DNA of 64,000 bases from Methylorubrum populi (GTDB lineage Bacteria; Pseudomonadota; Alphaproteobacteria; Rhizobiales; Beijerinckiaceae): NCBI GenBank assembly GCA_020741775.1, contig DYYG01000042.1, positions 1-64,000 of the forward strand, given 5' to 3'. Position 1 is the first letter of the stretch. Each line of letters opens with the position of its first letter. Below the pieces are notes generated by a model that was given only the letters and a program-made list of their open reading frames with translations, was not told where the DNA came from and did not search any database. A program made the translations under genes and the position numbers. Shown here piece after piece: positions 39,431-49,299 of this stretch.

Positions 39431-40040
39431 GGCGCCCAAGAGCCTGCGCGATCCCGCCGTCCTCGCGGCGCGCCGGGCGATGGCCGATGCGCCCCATATC
39501 CGGCCGCTGCGCGCCCTGGCCCGCCGCATCGCCGAGGAGCGCAAGGCCGAGGTGCCGGATCCCGATCCCCTCGATGGGGGCGTCGATGCCAGGCTGCTGC
39601 TGCTCCTGGAAACGCCGGGTCCCTCCATCGGCCGGACGGGCTTCGTTTCCCGCGACAACGCCACCGGCACCGCCGCCAACCTGTTCCGCTTCCTGAGGGA
39701 AGCCGGCATTGCCCGGCGCGACACGTTGATCTGGAACGCCGTCCCCTGGGTCATCCATGCTCCCGGCGCCCTCAACCGCGCCCCGCGCCGCTCGGAGGCG
39801 GCGGCCGCCGCCCCCTATTTCGCGCCGTTGCTGGCTCTTCTGCCGAGACTTGCCGTGGTCGTTCCGGCCGGGCGGTTCGCGCAAGACGCCGCAGCGCCGC
39901 TCAAGCAGGCGCGGCCGGACCTGCCGGTGGTGCCGATCCCGCATCCGAGCCCGACCTATGTCTGCACCTCGCCCAGCGTGCGGGAGCGGATCCTGGCCGG
40001 GCTGTCGCAAGCGGCGGCCCAGCTCGGGCCCGTGCCCTGA
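39414..40040 (+). CDS. uracil-DNA glycosylase family protein
   Basis: LLLLETPGPSIGRTGFVSRDNATGTAANLFRFLREAGI; IPHPSPTYVCTSPSVRERI; start at 39414. Confidence 0.75.
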   Translation: MPDSPEAPKSLRDPAVLAARRAMADAPHIRPLRALARRIAEERKAEVPDPDPLDGGVDARLLLLLETPGPSIGRTGFVSRDNATGTAANLFRFLREAGIARRDTLIWNAVPWVIHAPGALNRAPRRSEAAAAAPYFAPLLALLPRLAVVVPAGRFAQDAAAPLKQARPDLPVVPIPHPSPTYVCTSPSVRERILAGLSQAAAQLGPVP

Positions 40041-40215
40041 AAATCGGGCTATCGTGGCGGCATTCGTGGTGCAGGGCTGGGTTGCGGCGGCGTCCGTCGC
40101 TGGCCTTTGGCGGGCGAAGCGCCTAAATGGCCGCAAGGCGGGTCGTCATCGACACCGCTTCGGGCGCCCACGGCGCAAGGCGCGGGCGACCAGCAGAGGC
40201 GGACGCCGTTCTCAC

Positions 40216-41271
40216 ATGAATTTTGCCGGGAAGCACAGGACGGTCGCCAAGACCGAGCCGGCCGAGGCGAGCCGCGAGGCTGACGCCGCATCGAAAGCCG
40301 GGTCGAAGCGCGGGCATTTCGCCTGGATCGGCACCATCGCGAGCCTCGTCCTCATCGTCGCCTCCCTCGGCGTGCTGTGGAAGCTCTCCGAAGAGATCAC
40401 CTGGGCCGAGCTGCACCGGGCCTTCACCGCCGTCACCGGAGCCCAGCTCTTCGAGGCCTTCGCCGCCGTCGGCGTCAGCTACCTGTTCCTGACCTGCTAC
40501 GACGCGCTGGCCCTGCGCCAGCTCAGGCTGAAGGTGCCCTACAGCATCACCGCGCTGGCCTCCTTCACGAGCTACGCGGTCAGCTTCACCCTCGGCTTTC
40601 CCCTCATCACCGCAGCAACGATCCGCTACTGGATCTACTCGAAGCGCGGGCTCTCGGCGGCCAAGATCGCCGCGCTCACGGTGATTGCCGGCTTCACCTT
40701 CTGGCTCGGCATGGGTGTGGTGCTGGGTTTCAGCCTCATCATCGAGGCGGGACAGCTCGCGAGCCTCACCTTCAAGAGCATCGGCGTCAACACCAGCGTG
40801 CGCCTCAATCAGGTGCTCGGCTTCGGCACCCTCGGCCTGGTGCTCGGCTATCTCGCCTGGGTCTCGGTGAAGCGGCGCTACATCAAGGTGCGGCATTGGC
40901 AGCTCGAATTGCCGGGCGCGACCGTCTCCTTCAGCCAGATGGTGGTCGGCATCGGCGATGTCTGTGCCGCCGCGGGCGTGCTCTACCTGCTGATGCCCGA
41001 AGGCCTGAATCTCGGCTTCACCACCTTCCTGGCGATCTACGTGCTTGCCGCCATGCTCGGCATCGCTTCCAACGCGCCGGGCGGCATCGGTGTGTTCGAG
41101 GCGACGGTGCTGCTCGCCCTGTCCTACCTGCCCCGCGAGGCGGTATTAGGCTCGCTGCTGCTGTTTCGCGTCTGCTACTACCTCGTTCCCTTCGTTCTCG
41201 CCCTGTTGATGCTCGGCCTCTACGAAGGAGTCTTGCGCCTGCGCCGCCGCCGGGCCGCCAACGACCCGTGA
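40216..41271 (+). CDS. lysylphosphatidylglycerol synthase transmembrane-domain (UPF0104) protein
   Basis: Multi-TM; NAPGGIGVFEATVLLAL motif; start set at 40216. Confidence 0.8.
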   Translation: MNFAGKHRTVAKTEPAEASREADAASKAGSKRGHFAWIGTIASLVLIVASLGVLWKLSEEITWAELHRAFTAVTGAQLFEAFAAVGVSYLFLTCYDALALRQLRLKVPYSITALASFTSYAVSFTLGFPLITAATIRYWIYSKRGLSAAKIAALTVIAGFTFWLGMGVVLGFSLIIEAGQLASLTFKSIGVNTSVRLNQVLGFGTLGLVLGYLAWVSVKRRYIKVRHWQLELPGATVSFSQMVVGIGDVCAAAGVLYLLMPEGLNLGFTTFLAIYVLAAMLGIASNAPGGIGVFEATVLLALSYLPREAVLGSLLLFRVCYYLVPFVLALLMLGLYEGVLRLRRRRAANDP

Positions 41272-41292
41272 TCCGGCCGGACTGCTAGCGCC

Positions 41293-42585
41293 ATGCTCAC
41301 GCACACGACCCGTCCGGCATGGCTCGGCGCGACGATCGCGGTCGCCGTCATCGTCTTCGCCGAGGCGATCGGCGGGACCGTCGATGTCGCTCTGATGCTC
41401 TCCGCCGCCCTCGCCCTCCTCGTCGGCGCGCTTCTCGGACGCAGCGGGCAGGCGTCACATCTGCCTCTCACGGAAACCGGCGCGCCGCGGCGCCATGCCA
41501 TCGCCGAGGCTCTGCTCGCCCACATTCCCGATCCCGTCATCCTGGTGGATCGTCGGGTCGTGGTGATCGAGGCCAACCCCGCCGCCCGGCGTCTTCTGCC
41601 GGGCCTGAAGCTGCGCCACCCGCTCTCCTTCTCTCTTCGCTCACCGGATGTTCTCGACGGCATCGAGGAGGTGTTGCGCACCGGAAATGCGGTGAGGACC
41701 GAATACGCCACCCGCGTGCCGACCGAGCGCGCCTTCGAGGTGCAGATCGGCGCCCTTCCGATCCCCGAGATTCCCGGCAGCGGCGAAGCCAACGTCGTGC
41801 TGTTCCTGCGCGACCTCACGGCGGCCCGCCGCTTGGAGACGATGCGGGTCGATTTCGTCGCCAATGCCAGCCACGAATTGCGCACCCCCCTCTCGGCGCT
41901 GCTCGGCTTCATCGAGACGCTTCAGGGCCCCGCGCGGGACGATGTCCGCGCCCGCGAGAAGTTTCTGGGCATCATGCGCAGTCAGGCCCAGCGCATGACG
42001 CGGCTAATCGACGATCTGCTCTCGCTCTCGCGGATCGAGCTGCACGAGCATGTCGTACCGACCAGAACCGTCGATCTCGGCCGCATCGCCCGGCAGATGG
42101 TCGATATGCACGCGCCGCTCGCCCGCGAGCGCGGCGTGGAGCTGAAGGTCGAACGGCCCGAGATCCCGCTCCCCGTGCTCGGCGACCGGGACGAATTGCT
42201 GCGCGTGATCGAGAACCTCGTCGAGAACGCCGTAAAATACGGTGGAAGTGGAGGCGTGGTCACCGTCTCGCTCCACCGCGTCGAAGGTCCCAGCGGCCGC
42301 CCCGGCCGGATCGAGTTATGGGTGCGCGACGAGGGGCCCGGCATCGCGCCGGAGCATATTCCGCGGCTGACCGAGCGCTTCTACCGGGTCGATACGGCCT
42401 CGAGCCGCCAGCAGGGCGGCACCGGGCTCGGCCTCGCCATCGTCAAGCACACGCTCAATCGGCACCGGGGCAGGCTCACCATCGAGAGCGAGCCGGACCG
42501 TGGCACCACGGTCAGGGTCAGCCTGCCGGAGCATCGGCCGAATCGCGATGCCGGGCTTGGGGACAGTCCTTCCGAAGAGGGATAG
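41293..42585 (+). CDS. PAS-containing sensor histidine kinase (PhoR-like)
   Basis: FVANASHELRTPLSALLGFIETL; NLVENAVKYG; DEGPGIAPEHIPRLTERFYRVD; GGTGLGLAIVKH. Confidence 0.92.
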   Translation: MLTHTTRPAWLGATIAVAVIVFAEAIGGTVDVALMLSAALALLVGALLGRSGQASHLPLTETGAPRRHAIAEALLAHIPDPVILVDRRVVVIEANPAARRLLPGLKLRHPLSFSLRSPDVLDGIEEVLRTGNAVRTEYATRVPTERAFEVQIGALPIPEIPGSGEANVVLFLRDLTAARRLETMRVDFVANASHELRTPLSALLGFIETLQGPARDDVRAREKFLGIMRSQAQRMTRLIDDLLSLSRIELHEHVVPTRTVDLGRIARQMVDMHAPLARERGVELKVERPEIPLPVLGDRDELLRVIENLVENAVKYGGSGGVVTVSLHRVEGPSGRPGRIELWVRDEGPGIAPEHIPRLTERFYRVDTASSRQQGGTGLGLAIVKHTLNRHRGRLTIESEPDRGTTVRVSLPEHRPNRDAGLGDSPSEEG

Positions 42586-42686
42586 TTCTTCTCCGCGCCG
42601 CCGTGCGAGAGGAACGGTCGTCTGCCGCTGTCGTTGCCGGGGAGTGAGCCATCTCCGGCCTCTTCGAGCATCAGCGAGCATCGCCC

Positions 42687-43019
42687 ATGGACGGACAGTC
42701 TTCCGAGATGCAGGCCTGCATCGAAGCCTGCTTATCCTGCTACCGCACCTGTCTCGGCATGGCCTCTCGGCATCGCCTGGAGGCCGGCGGCCGCCATGTC
42801 GAGCCGGAACATTTCCGCCTGATGCTCTCCTGCGCCGAGGCGTGCAGGGCCTCCGCTGAGCTGATGCTGATCGGCAGCGCGGTTCACCGTCACCAATGCG
42901 CCGCCTGTGCCGAGATCTGCGCCGCCTGTGCCCGTTCCTGCGAGGAGATCGGGGACATGGACGAATGCGTCGCCGCCTGCCGTGCCTGCGAAGCCGCTTG
43001 CCGTAAGATGGCGGCGTGA
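42687..43019 (+). CDS. Cys-rich four-helix-bundle copper-binding/storage protein (Csp/DUF326-like)
   Basis: 110 aa, 15 Cys in CxxxC-type spacing; adjacent to the copper ATPase. Confidence 0.88.
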   Translation: MDGQSSEMQACIEACLSCYRTCLGMASRHRLEAGGRHVEPEHFRLMLSCAEACRASAELMLIGSAVHRHQCAACAEICAACARSCEEIGDMDECVAACRACEAACRKMAA

Positions 43020-43038
43020 GAACCTGACCGCACCACCC

Positions 43039-43069
43039 TTGACCTTCCCATCATGGGAAGGTCCATCTG
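43039..43069 (+). promoter_or_regulatory. CueR-type operator/promoter of copA
   Basis: Perfect palindrome GACCTTCCCAT-C-ATGGGAAGGTC (43041-43063); -35 TTGACC at 43039-43044 with long (about 19 bp) spacer. Confidence 0.85.
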
Positions 43070-43076
43070 AGGCGGT

Positions 43077-45575
43077 ATGGAAACTGTTCTGAACCGCCGA
43101 GCCCCATTGTCCCCATCTCCCGAGACGGGAACGCTCACCCGCGTCACCCTGCCGGTCACGGGCATGAGCTGTGCCTCCTGCGTCGGCCGCGTCGAGCGGG
43201 CTCTCGCCGCCTTGCCCGATGCGGCGGATGTTGCGGTGAATCTCGCGACCGGGCGGGCGAGCCTCGGCCTTCCGCCGGCGCTGCCTCCGGCGCGGGCGGT
43301 GGAGGCGATCCGCGATGCGGGCTACGACGTGCCCGAAACCGTTACCGCCCTCCGCGTCGAGGGGATGGACTGCGCCTCCTGCTCCGGCCGTGTCGAGCGG
43401 GCGCTGGCCGCCTTGCCCGGCGCGGTTTCCGCGAGCGTCAATCTCGCCACCGGCCGGGCGGAACTGCGCCACGTCGCCGGCCTCGTCTCGGCCGAGGAGG
43501 TCGCGGCGGCGATACGGGAGGCTGGCTACGAGCCGGCTTCCCTCGATGCCGCCCCGGATCGAGCGCACGACGAGCGGCAGGAGCGCGAGGCGGCGGCGCT
43601 GAGACGCGATCTCGTCGTTGCGGCCTTGCTCGCGATCCCGGTCGTCATCCTCGACATGGGCAGCCACCTGCTGCCGGGTTTCCACCATGCGGTAACCGGT
43701 CTCGTCGGCACCGGCGGCTTCGCCTGGATCCAGGCCGTGCTCGCGACCCTGGTGCTGGCGGGACCCGGTCGCCGCTTCTTCCGCGTCGGCGTGCCGAACC
43801 TGCTGCGCGGCCATCCCGATATGAACGCATTGGTCGCCCTCGGTGCCGGGGCCGCCTACCTGTTCTCGCTGGTCGCGACCGCCGCGCCCAGCTGGCTGCC
43901 GGAGGGCGCGGCGCATCTGTATTTCGAGGCGAGCGTCCTCATCGTCACGTTGATCCTGCTCGGGCGCAGCCTGGAGGCCCGCGCTCGGGGCCGAGCAGGC
44001 GCTGCCATCGCCCGGCTGATCGACCTCTCGCCCAAGACGGCTCGGCTGGTCGAGGCGGCGGGTGAGCGCGACGTACCGGCCGGTGCCCTCCGCATCGGCG
44101 ACCGGGTGCGGGTGCGGCCGGGCGAGGGCATCGCGGCGGACGGCACGGTGGTGGCCGGTTCCTCCTTCGTCGATGAGAGCATGATCACTGGAGAGCCGGT
44201 GCCGGTCGAGAAGGGCGAGGGTGCCCGCGTCGTCGCCGGCACCCTCAACACCACCGGCAGCTTCGACCTTGTCGTGGACCGCGTCGGTGCCGACACCGCC
44301 CTCGCGCGGATCGTGCGCATGGTCGAGGAGGCACAGGGTGGAAAGCTGCCGATCCAGGCCCTGGTCGACCGGGTCACCCTGTGGTTCGTGCCCGCCGTCA
44401 TCGCCATCGCTGCGCTGACGTTTGTCGCATGGCTCGCCTTCGGGCCGTCCCCGGCCCTCGGCCATGCCCTGGTCGCCGGGATCGCCGTCCTCATCATCGC
44501 CTGCCCCTGCGCCATGGGTCTGGCGACGCCGGTCTCGATCATGGTCGGCACCGGCCGGGCGGCGGAACGCGGCGTGCTGTTCCGTCAGGGAGCGGCGCTC
44601 CAGGGCCTCCGTGACGTCGCCGTCATCGCCCTCGACAAGACCGGAACCCTCACCGAGGGCAGGCCGCGCCTGACCGACTGCGTCACCGCCGCCGGCTTCA
44701 CCCGTGAAACGGTGCTGGCTCTGGCGGGCGCCGTCGAGTCCCGTTCCGAGCACCCGGTCGCCCGCGCCGTCGCCGAGGCGGCGCGGGAGGCGGGCGCCGT
44801 GCCCGCAGCGGAGGCCTTCGAGGCGGTGCCGGGCCATGGCGTTTCCGCGACCGTCGAGGGGAAGCCGGTCGTCCTCGGCAGCCGCCGCTTCATGGACAGG
44901 CTCGGCATCGACACTGCCGCCCTCGATGAAGAGGCGGAGCGGCTCGCCGGGGCGGGCAAGAGCCCGATCTTCGTGGCGATCTCCGGCCGCCTCGCGGCGC
45001 TGCTGGCTGTGGCCGATCCGGTCAAGCCGGAAGCGAAGACAGCCCTCGACGCCCTGCGCGCGAAGGGGCTGCGGGTGGCGATGCTGACGGGCGATGCGCG
45101 CGCCACCGCCGAGGCGGTCGCCGGCGCACTCGGCATCGACGACGTCGACGCCGAATTGCTGCCGGAGGACAAGGTGAGCGCCTTGCGGGCCCTGCGTGAG
45201 CGACACGGGCCTGTGGCCTTCGTCGGCGACGGGATCAACGATGCTCCGGCTTTGGCGGAGGCGGAGGTCGGCATCGCCATCGGAACTGGCACGGATATCG
45301 CCGTCGAGAGCGCCGACGTGGTGCTGATGTCCGGCGCCCTGGGCGGCTTGGTCGAGGCGGTGGTCCTGTCGCGGGCGACCTTGGCCAATATCCGCCAGAA
45401 CCTGTTCTGGGCCTTCGCCTACAACGCCGCGCTGATCCCGGTTGCCGCCGGCCTTCTCGCGGTGTTTGGCGGGCCTCAGCTCTCCCCGGTTCTGGCGGCG
45501 GGAGCGATGGCCTTGTCCAGTGTCTTCGTCGTCGGCAATGCCTTGCGCCTGCGCCGGGCAGGAGCGGCCTCATGA
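43077..45575 (+). CDS. copA: copper-translocating P1B-type ATPase CopA
   Basis: Two GMxCxxC heavy-metal domains; [30 protein letters not shown]. Confidence 0.95.
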   Translation: METVLNRRAPLSPSPETGTLTRVTLPVTGMSCASCVGRVERALAALPDAADVAVNLATGRASLGLPPALPPARAVEAIRDAGYDVPETVTALRVEGMDCASCSGRVERALAALPGAVSASVNLATGRAELRHVAGLVSAEEVAAAIREAGYEPASLDAAPDRAHDERQEREAAALRRDLVVAALLAIPVVILDMGSHLLPGFHHAVTGLVGTGGFAWIQAVLATLVLAGPGRRFFRVGVPNLLRGHPDMNALVALGAGAAYLFSLVATAAPSWLPEGAAHLYFEASVLIVTLILLGRSLEARARGRAGAAIARLIDLSPKTARLVEAAGERDVPAGALRIGDRVRVRPGEGIAADGTVVAGSSFVDESMITGEPVPVEKGEGARVVAGTLNTTGSFDLVVDRVGADTALARIVRMVEEAQGGKLPIQALVDRVTLWFVPAVIAIAALTFVAWLAFGPSPALGHALVAGIAVLIIACPCAMGLATPVSIMVGTGRAAERGVLFRQGAALQGLRDVAVIALDKTGTLTEGRPRLTDCVTAAGFTRETVLALAGAVESRSEHPVARAVAEAAREAGAVPAAEAFEAVPGHGVSATVEGKPVVLGSRRFMDRLGIDTAALDEEAERLAGAGKSPIFVAISGRLAALLAVADPVKPEAKTALDALRAKGLRVAMLTGDARATAEAVAGALGIDDVDAELLPEDKVSALRALRERHGPVAFVGDGINDAPALAEAEVGIAIGTGTDIAVESADVVLMSGALGGLVEAVVLSRATLANIRQNLFWAFAYNAALIPVAAGLLAVFGGPQLSPVLAAGAMALSSVFVVGNALRLRRAGAAS

Positions 45576-45997
45576 GGGCTGGAGAGCGCAGCGTCACCAT
45601 CGGCGAGGCCGCGCGGGCGACCGGCGTCTCGGCCAAGATGATCCGCTACTACGAGGAGACCGGCCTGCTCGGCCCGGCGGAGCGGACGGCTTCGGGCTAT
45701 CGCCTCTATGGCGCGCGCGATCTCCACGCCCTGCGCTTCGTCCGCCGGGCCCGCGATCTCGGCTTCTCCATCGCCGAGATCGCGGAACTTCTCGCCCTCT
45801 GGCATGACCGCTCCCGGGCCAGCGGCGCGGTCAAGGCGGTGGCACTCGCCCATGTCGCGGATCTACGCCGCCGCATCACCGAACTGGAGGCGATGGCGCG
45901 CACCCTCGACAACCTCGCCGAAAGCTGCTGCGGCGACGAACGCCCCGATTGCCCCATCCTCGACGATCTGGCGGGCGGACCGGAAACCCCAGGCTAG
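45572..45997 (+). CDS. cueR: MerR-family Cu(I)-responsive regulator CueR
   Basis: [38 protein letters not shown]-terminal [12 protein letters not shown] metal-binding loop. Confidence 0.9.
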   Translation: MRAGERSVTIGEAARATGVSAKMIRYYEETGLLGPAERTASGYRLYGARDLHALRFVRRARDLGFSIAEIAELLALWHDRSRASGAVKAVALAHVADLRRRITELEAMARTLDNLAESCCGDERPDCPILDDLAGGPETPG

Positions 45998-46101
45998 AGC
46001 ATATTCCATGATCCTTGGATCACGAAAAATGCTCTAGCCGCTTGATCGTGCCGCATTTTCTCTCGCGGAACCGGCAACCACTTCCGCGGAAAATGCTCTA
46101 G
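45994..46101. repeat. dispersed intergenic repeat, family B (copy 2, compound)
   Basis: CTAGAGCAT (45994-46002) inverted with ATGCTCTAG (46029-46037) and again ATGCTCTAG (46093-46101). Confidence 0.75.
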
Positions 46102-46202
46102 GATCGTCCGCGACGGGCCGGCGCAGACCTGCGGCCCAAGCTTGACCGTTGACCTGCCGGTGGCCTTCTGCTTGCTGGGGATGATCCCGAAAGGTTGGAT
46201 CC

Positions 46203-47375
46203 ATGCCCATCCTCGACCGCATCGCCGATCTCACCCCGGAGATCACCGCCTGGCGGCACGACCTCCACGCACATCCGGAGCTTCAATACGACGTGCACCG
46301 CACCGCCGGCATCGTCGCCGAGAAGCTGCGCGCCTTCGGCTGTGACGAGGTCGTCACCGGCATTGGCCGCACCGGCGTCGTCGGCGTGATCCGGGGGCGG
46401 TCGCACGGATCGAACCGGGCCATCGGCCTGCGCGCCGACATGGACGCGCTGCCGATCCAGGAGGTGCGCGACCTTCCCTATCGCTCGACGGTTCCGGGAA
46501 AGATGCATGCCTGCGGCCATGACGGGCACACCGCCATGCTGCTCGGCGCCGCCAAATACCTCGCCGAAACCCGCGACTTCGACGGCAGCGCCGTGCTGAT
46601 CTTTCAGCCGGCGGAGGAGGGCGGCGGCGGCGGCGAAGCCATGGTACAAGATGGGATGATGGAGCGCTTCGGCGTCGAGACCGTCTACGGCCTGCACAAC
46701 ATCCCCAACCAGCCCCTCGGCACCTTCGCGATCCGCCCCGGCCCGATCATGGCCTCGACCGATCGCTTCACCATCACGGTCGAGGGTAGGGGAGGGCACG
46801 CGGCCCTGCCACAGGCGGCCATCGATACGGTGCTGGTCGCCAGCCACATCGTGGTCGCCCTGCAATCCATCGTCGCCCGCGCCGTCGATCCGCTCGATTC
46901 GGCGGTCGTGTCGGTCTGTGCCGTCGATGCCGGTGAGGCTTTCAACGTGCTGCCGCAGACCGCCGAGCTGCGCGGAACCATGCGGGCGCTGACCCCCGCC
47001 GTGCGCGAATTGATGCGGACACGCCTGCAGATGATTGTGCAGAACGTCGCCGCCGCCTTCGGCGCCACCGTGCAGATCGATTTCGCCAGTGGCTATCCGG
47101 CGACGGAGAATCATCCGGCCGAGACGGATTTCATGGCCGATGTGGCGGCTCAGATCGTCGGGCCTGAGAAGGTGGACCGTGCCGTCGCGCCGATGATGGC
47201 GGCCGAAGACTTCTCCTACATGCTCGCCCACCGCCCCGGTGCCTATATTTTCATGGGCAACGGCCCGTCGGCAGGGCTGCACCACCCGGAATACGACTTC
47301 AACGACTCGGCGATCCCCTATGGCGCCTCCCTCTGGGCGCGGATCATCGAGACCGGGTTGCCGATACGGGATTGA
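46203..47375 (+). CDS. M20 family amidohydrolase/aminoacylase
   Basis: WRHDLHAHPELQYDVHRTA; GLRADMDALPIQE; MHACGHDGHTAMLLGAAKYLAE. Confidence 0.92.
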   Translation: MPILDRIADLTPEITAWRHDLHAHPELQYDVHRTAGIVAEKLRAFGCDEVVTGIGRTGVVGVIRGRSHGSNRAIGLRADMDALPIQEVRDLPYRSTVPGKMHACGHDGHTAMLLGAAKYLAETRDFDGSAVLIFQPAEEGGGGGEAMVQDGMMERFGVETVYGLHNIPNQPLGTFAIRPGPIMASTDRFTITVEGRGGHAALPQAAIDTVLVASHIVVALQSIVARAVDPLDSAVVSVCAVDAGEAFNVLPQTAELRGTMRALTPAVRELMRTRLQMIVQNVAAAFGATVQIDFASGYPATENHPAETDFMADVAAQIVGPEKVDRAVAPMMAAEDFSYMLAHRPGAYIFMGNGPSAGLHHPEYDFNDSAIPYGASLWARIIETGLPIRD

Positions 47376-47460
47376 GCGGGGGAAGCGCCGATGTCGGAGC
47401 GCTGCCTCTCGATTCTCTGAGAGGGCTGGCCTCCCGCGCTTCCGCGTCGCGAGGCGGCTC

Positions 47461-49140
47461 TCAGGCGGCGTGGACCCGCGACAGGAAGGTGCCGATGGCG
47501 GCCTGGAGCGCTGCGCTGCCATCGCCGACCCGCTCGGCGCCGGATCGGACCTCGTCGGATCGTTCCTCGTTGGACACCGCCGCGACGCGAACCCCGACGA
47601 TGCTGTCAGAGACCGTGCGGACATCCGCCGCCGCACTCGCGATGGAGCGGGCGATCTCATGGCTGGCCTGCCCCTGCTGCTCGGCCGAGGCCGCGACCTC
47701 CGCCGCGATGAGGTTGAGCTGAGCGATCGTCCGCTCGATGCCGCCGATGGCACTGCTCGTGCCGCCGGCTGCCTGCTGGATCGCGGTGACCTGGGCGGCG
47801 ATGCGGTCGGTCGCCGCCGCGGTCTGGTTGGCCAAGGCCTTCACCTCGCCCGCCACCACCGCGAAGCCCCGGCCAGCCTCTCCGGCGCGTGCCGCCTCGA
47901 TGGTCGCGTTGAGAGCCAGCAGGTTGGTCTGCTCGGCGACGGTACGGATCAGCGCCACTACCGTGCCGACCTCCTCCGCTGCCCGCGACAGGCTGGCCAC
48001 GGTCACTTCCAGCCCTTGGGTCTCCGTGAGCGCCGTTTCGGCGATCCGGCTCGCGTGCCGGACGCGCTCGCCGATGCTCTGAGCCGAACTCGATAGCTCC
48101 TCCGCCGCCCCGGCGATGCTGTCCACCATACCCGCAGATTGATTCGATGCCGTGGCGACGCGGCCGGCGCGCAGGGTGGTGTCGCCCGCCGTCTCGCGCA
48201 GCCGGTCGGCCGCGGCGCGCATGACCTCGGCCGATTCCGTGAGTTCGATGACCGCGCGCCGTGTCTCGTCCTCGAAGATCTCCGTCGCTGCCGCGAGACG
48301 TGCGCCGCGCGCGCCGTCCTCCGCCTGCCGTTCACGGGCGGATTGATCGAGGTGGCGCTTCTCGATCAGAGCGGCGCGGAAATGCGCGATGGTCCTGGCC
48401 ATCTCACCGACCTCGTCACGCCGCCCGGTGAACGGCACCGTCTCGTCCAGGCGGTCATCGGCGAGGGCCTGCATCGTTGTCTTCAGCCGGTGCAGCGGGT
48501 GCTCGATCTGCGTCCGGATCATCCAGAAGGCGGCCGCGAGCGCCAGAACCAGGGCCGTGGCGGGGACGGCGACGAGGGTGACGAAAGCCAACCGCTGCGC
48601 CGAGGCCGCCGCCTCGCGCTGTCCGTCGAGGCGGGCCAGCACGTCCCGCCCGAGGGCGCTGATCTCCGCCACCATGCGCTCGCGGTTCTTTACCGTCGCC
48701 TCCTCGCTCGCCTGGATCAGCGCCGCACGGGGGGAGAGGGTCAGGCCGAGTTCCGCAGTCTCGGTCTGGTAGGCCACGAATTCCTTGACCGCGAGATCGA
48801 GTCGCCGCCGCCGGTCCTGCGGTAGGTGCCCCTCCATCGCCGTCAGGAACGGGCCTCGAGCCGCCTCGACCTCGCCCAGGGCTGTCTGCAGGGCGGAGAG
48901 ATGCTCCTTCGCCTCGGCCGTGTTGGCAGCCGTGTAAACAGCCGTGGCCTGGACGACCGCGTGTTCGATCGACTGGGCGAGGCTTCGTGCCTGCAATCCG
49001 GCATTCCAGAAGGATTCGGTGGCGGCCGTGCGGGCCTGTTCCTCCGCCGCCTGCTGCAGGGCGAAGGCCGAGATGCCGGCGCCGACGAGCCCGAGCAAGC
49101 AGACGATCGTCGAGAGCTTGAGACCAAGAGATACGCGCAT
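47461..49140 (-). CDS. methyl-accepting chemotaxis protein
   Basis: HAMP then signalling hairpin [47 protein letters not shown]. Confidence 0.93.
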   Translation of the reverse strand: MRVSLGLKLSTIVCLLGLVGAGISAFALQQAAEEQARTAATESFWNAGLQARSLAQSIEHAVVQATAVYTAANTAEAKEHLSALQTALGEVEAARGPFLTAMEGHLPQDRRRRLDLAVKEFVAYQTETAELGLTLSPRAALIQASEEATVKNRERMVAEISALGRDVLARLDGQREAAASAQRLAFVTLVAVPATALVLALAAAFWMIRTQIEHPLHRLKTTMQALADDRLDETVPFTGRRDEVGEMARTIAHFRAALIEKRHLDQSARERQAEDGARGARLAAATEIFEDETRRAVIELTESAEVMRAAADRLRETAGDTTLRAGRVATASNQSAGMVDSIAGAAEELSSSAQSIGERVRHASRIAETALTETQGLEVTVASLSRAAEEVGTVVALIRTVAEQTNLLALNATIEAARAGEAGRGFAVVAGEVKALANQTAAATDRIAAQVTAIQQAAGGTSSAIGGIERTIAQLNLIAAEVAASAEQQGQASHEIARSIASAAADVRTVSDSIVGVRVAAVSNEERSDEVRSGAERVGDGSAALQAAIGTFLSRVHAA

Positions 49141-49141
49141 G

Positions 49142-49178
49142 AAAAAGCCCGCCGGTCCGATTGACGGCGGGCTTTTAT
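49142..49178 (-). terminator. intrinsic terminator-like hairpin after the truB operon, abutting the MCP start codon
   Basis: Minus strand AAAAGCCCGCC-GTCAATCGGACC-GGCGGGCTTTTTC-ATG. Confidence 0.75.
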
Positions 49179-49249
49179 GATATTCGAGCTTGCTTGAGCG
49201 TTAAATGAAGTTGGCTATCGAATAAGGATGCGATGACGACTTCGTGTCG

Positions 49250-49285
49250 CCCGCTAATTACTCGAATTTTCGAAAAATTAGCGGG
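49250..49285. repeat. 36-nt nested palindrome immediately downstream of truB
   Basis: CCCGCTAATT ac TCGAA tt TTCGA aa AATTAGCGGG. Confidence 0.8.
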
Positions 49286-49299
49286 CGGCTTTGGCAAGA

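Noticed and set aside
39757-40215. N-terminal 153 aa of the 504-aa ORF
   Set aside because: Arg/Pro-rich out-of-frame read of the uracil-DNA glycosylase gene; true start of the UPF0104 protein set at 40216
42732-45206. 824-aa minus-strand ORF antisense to copA
   Set aside because: GC-driven antisense ORF; copA motifs are clear on the plus strand
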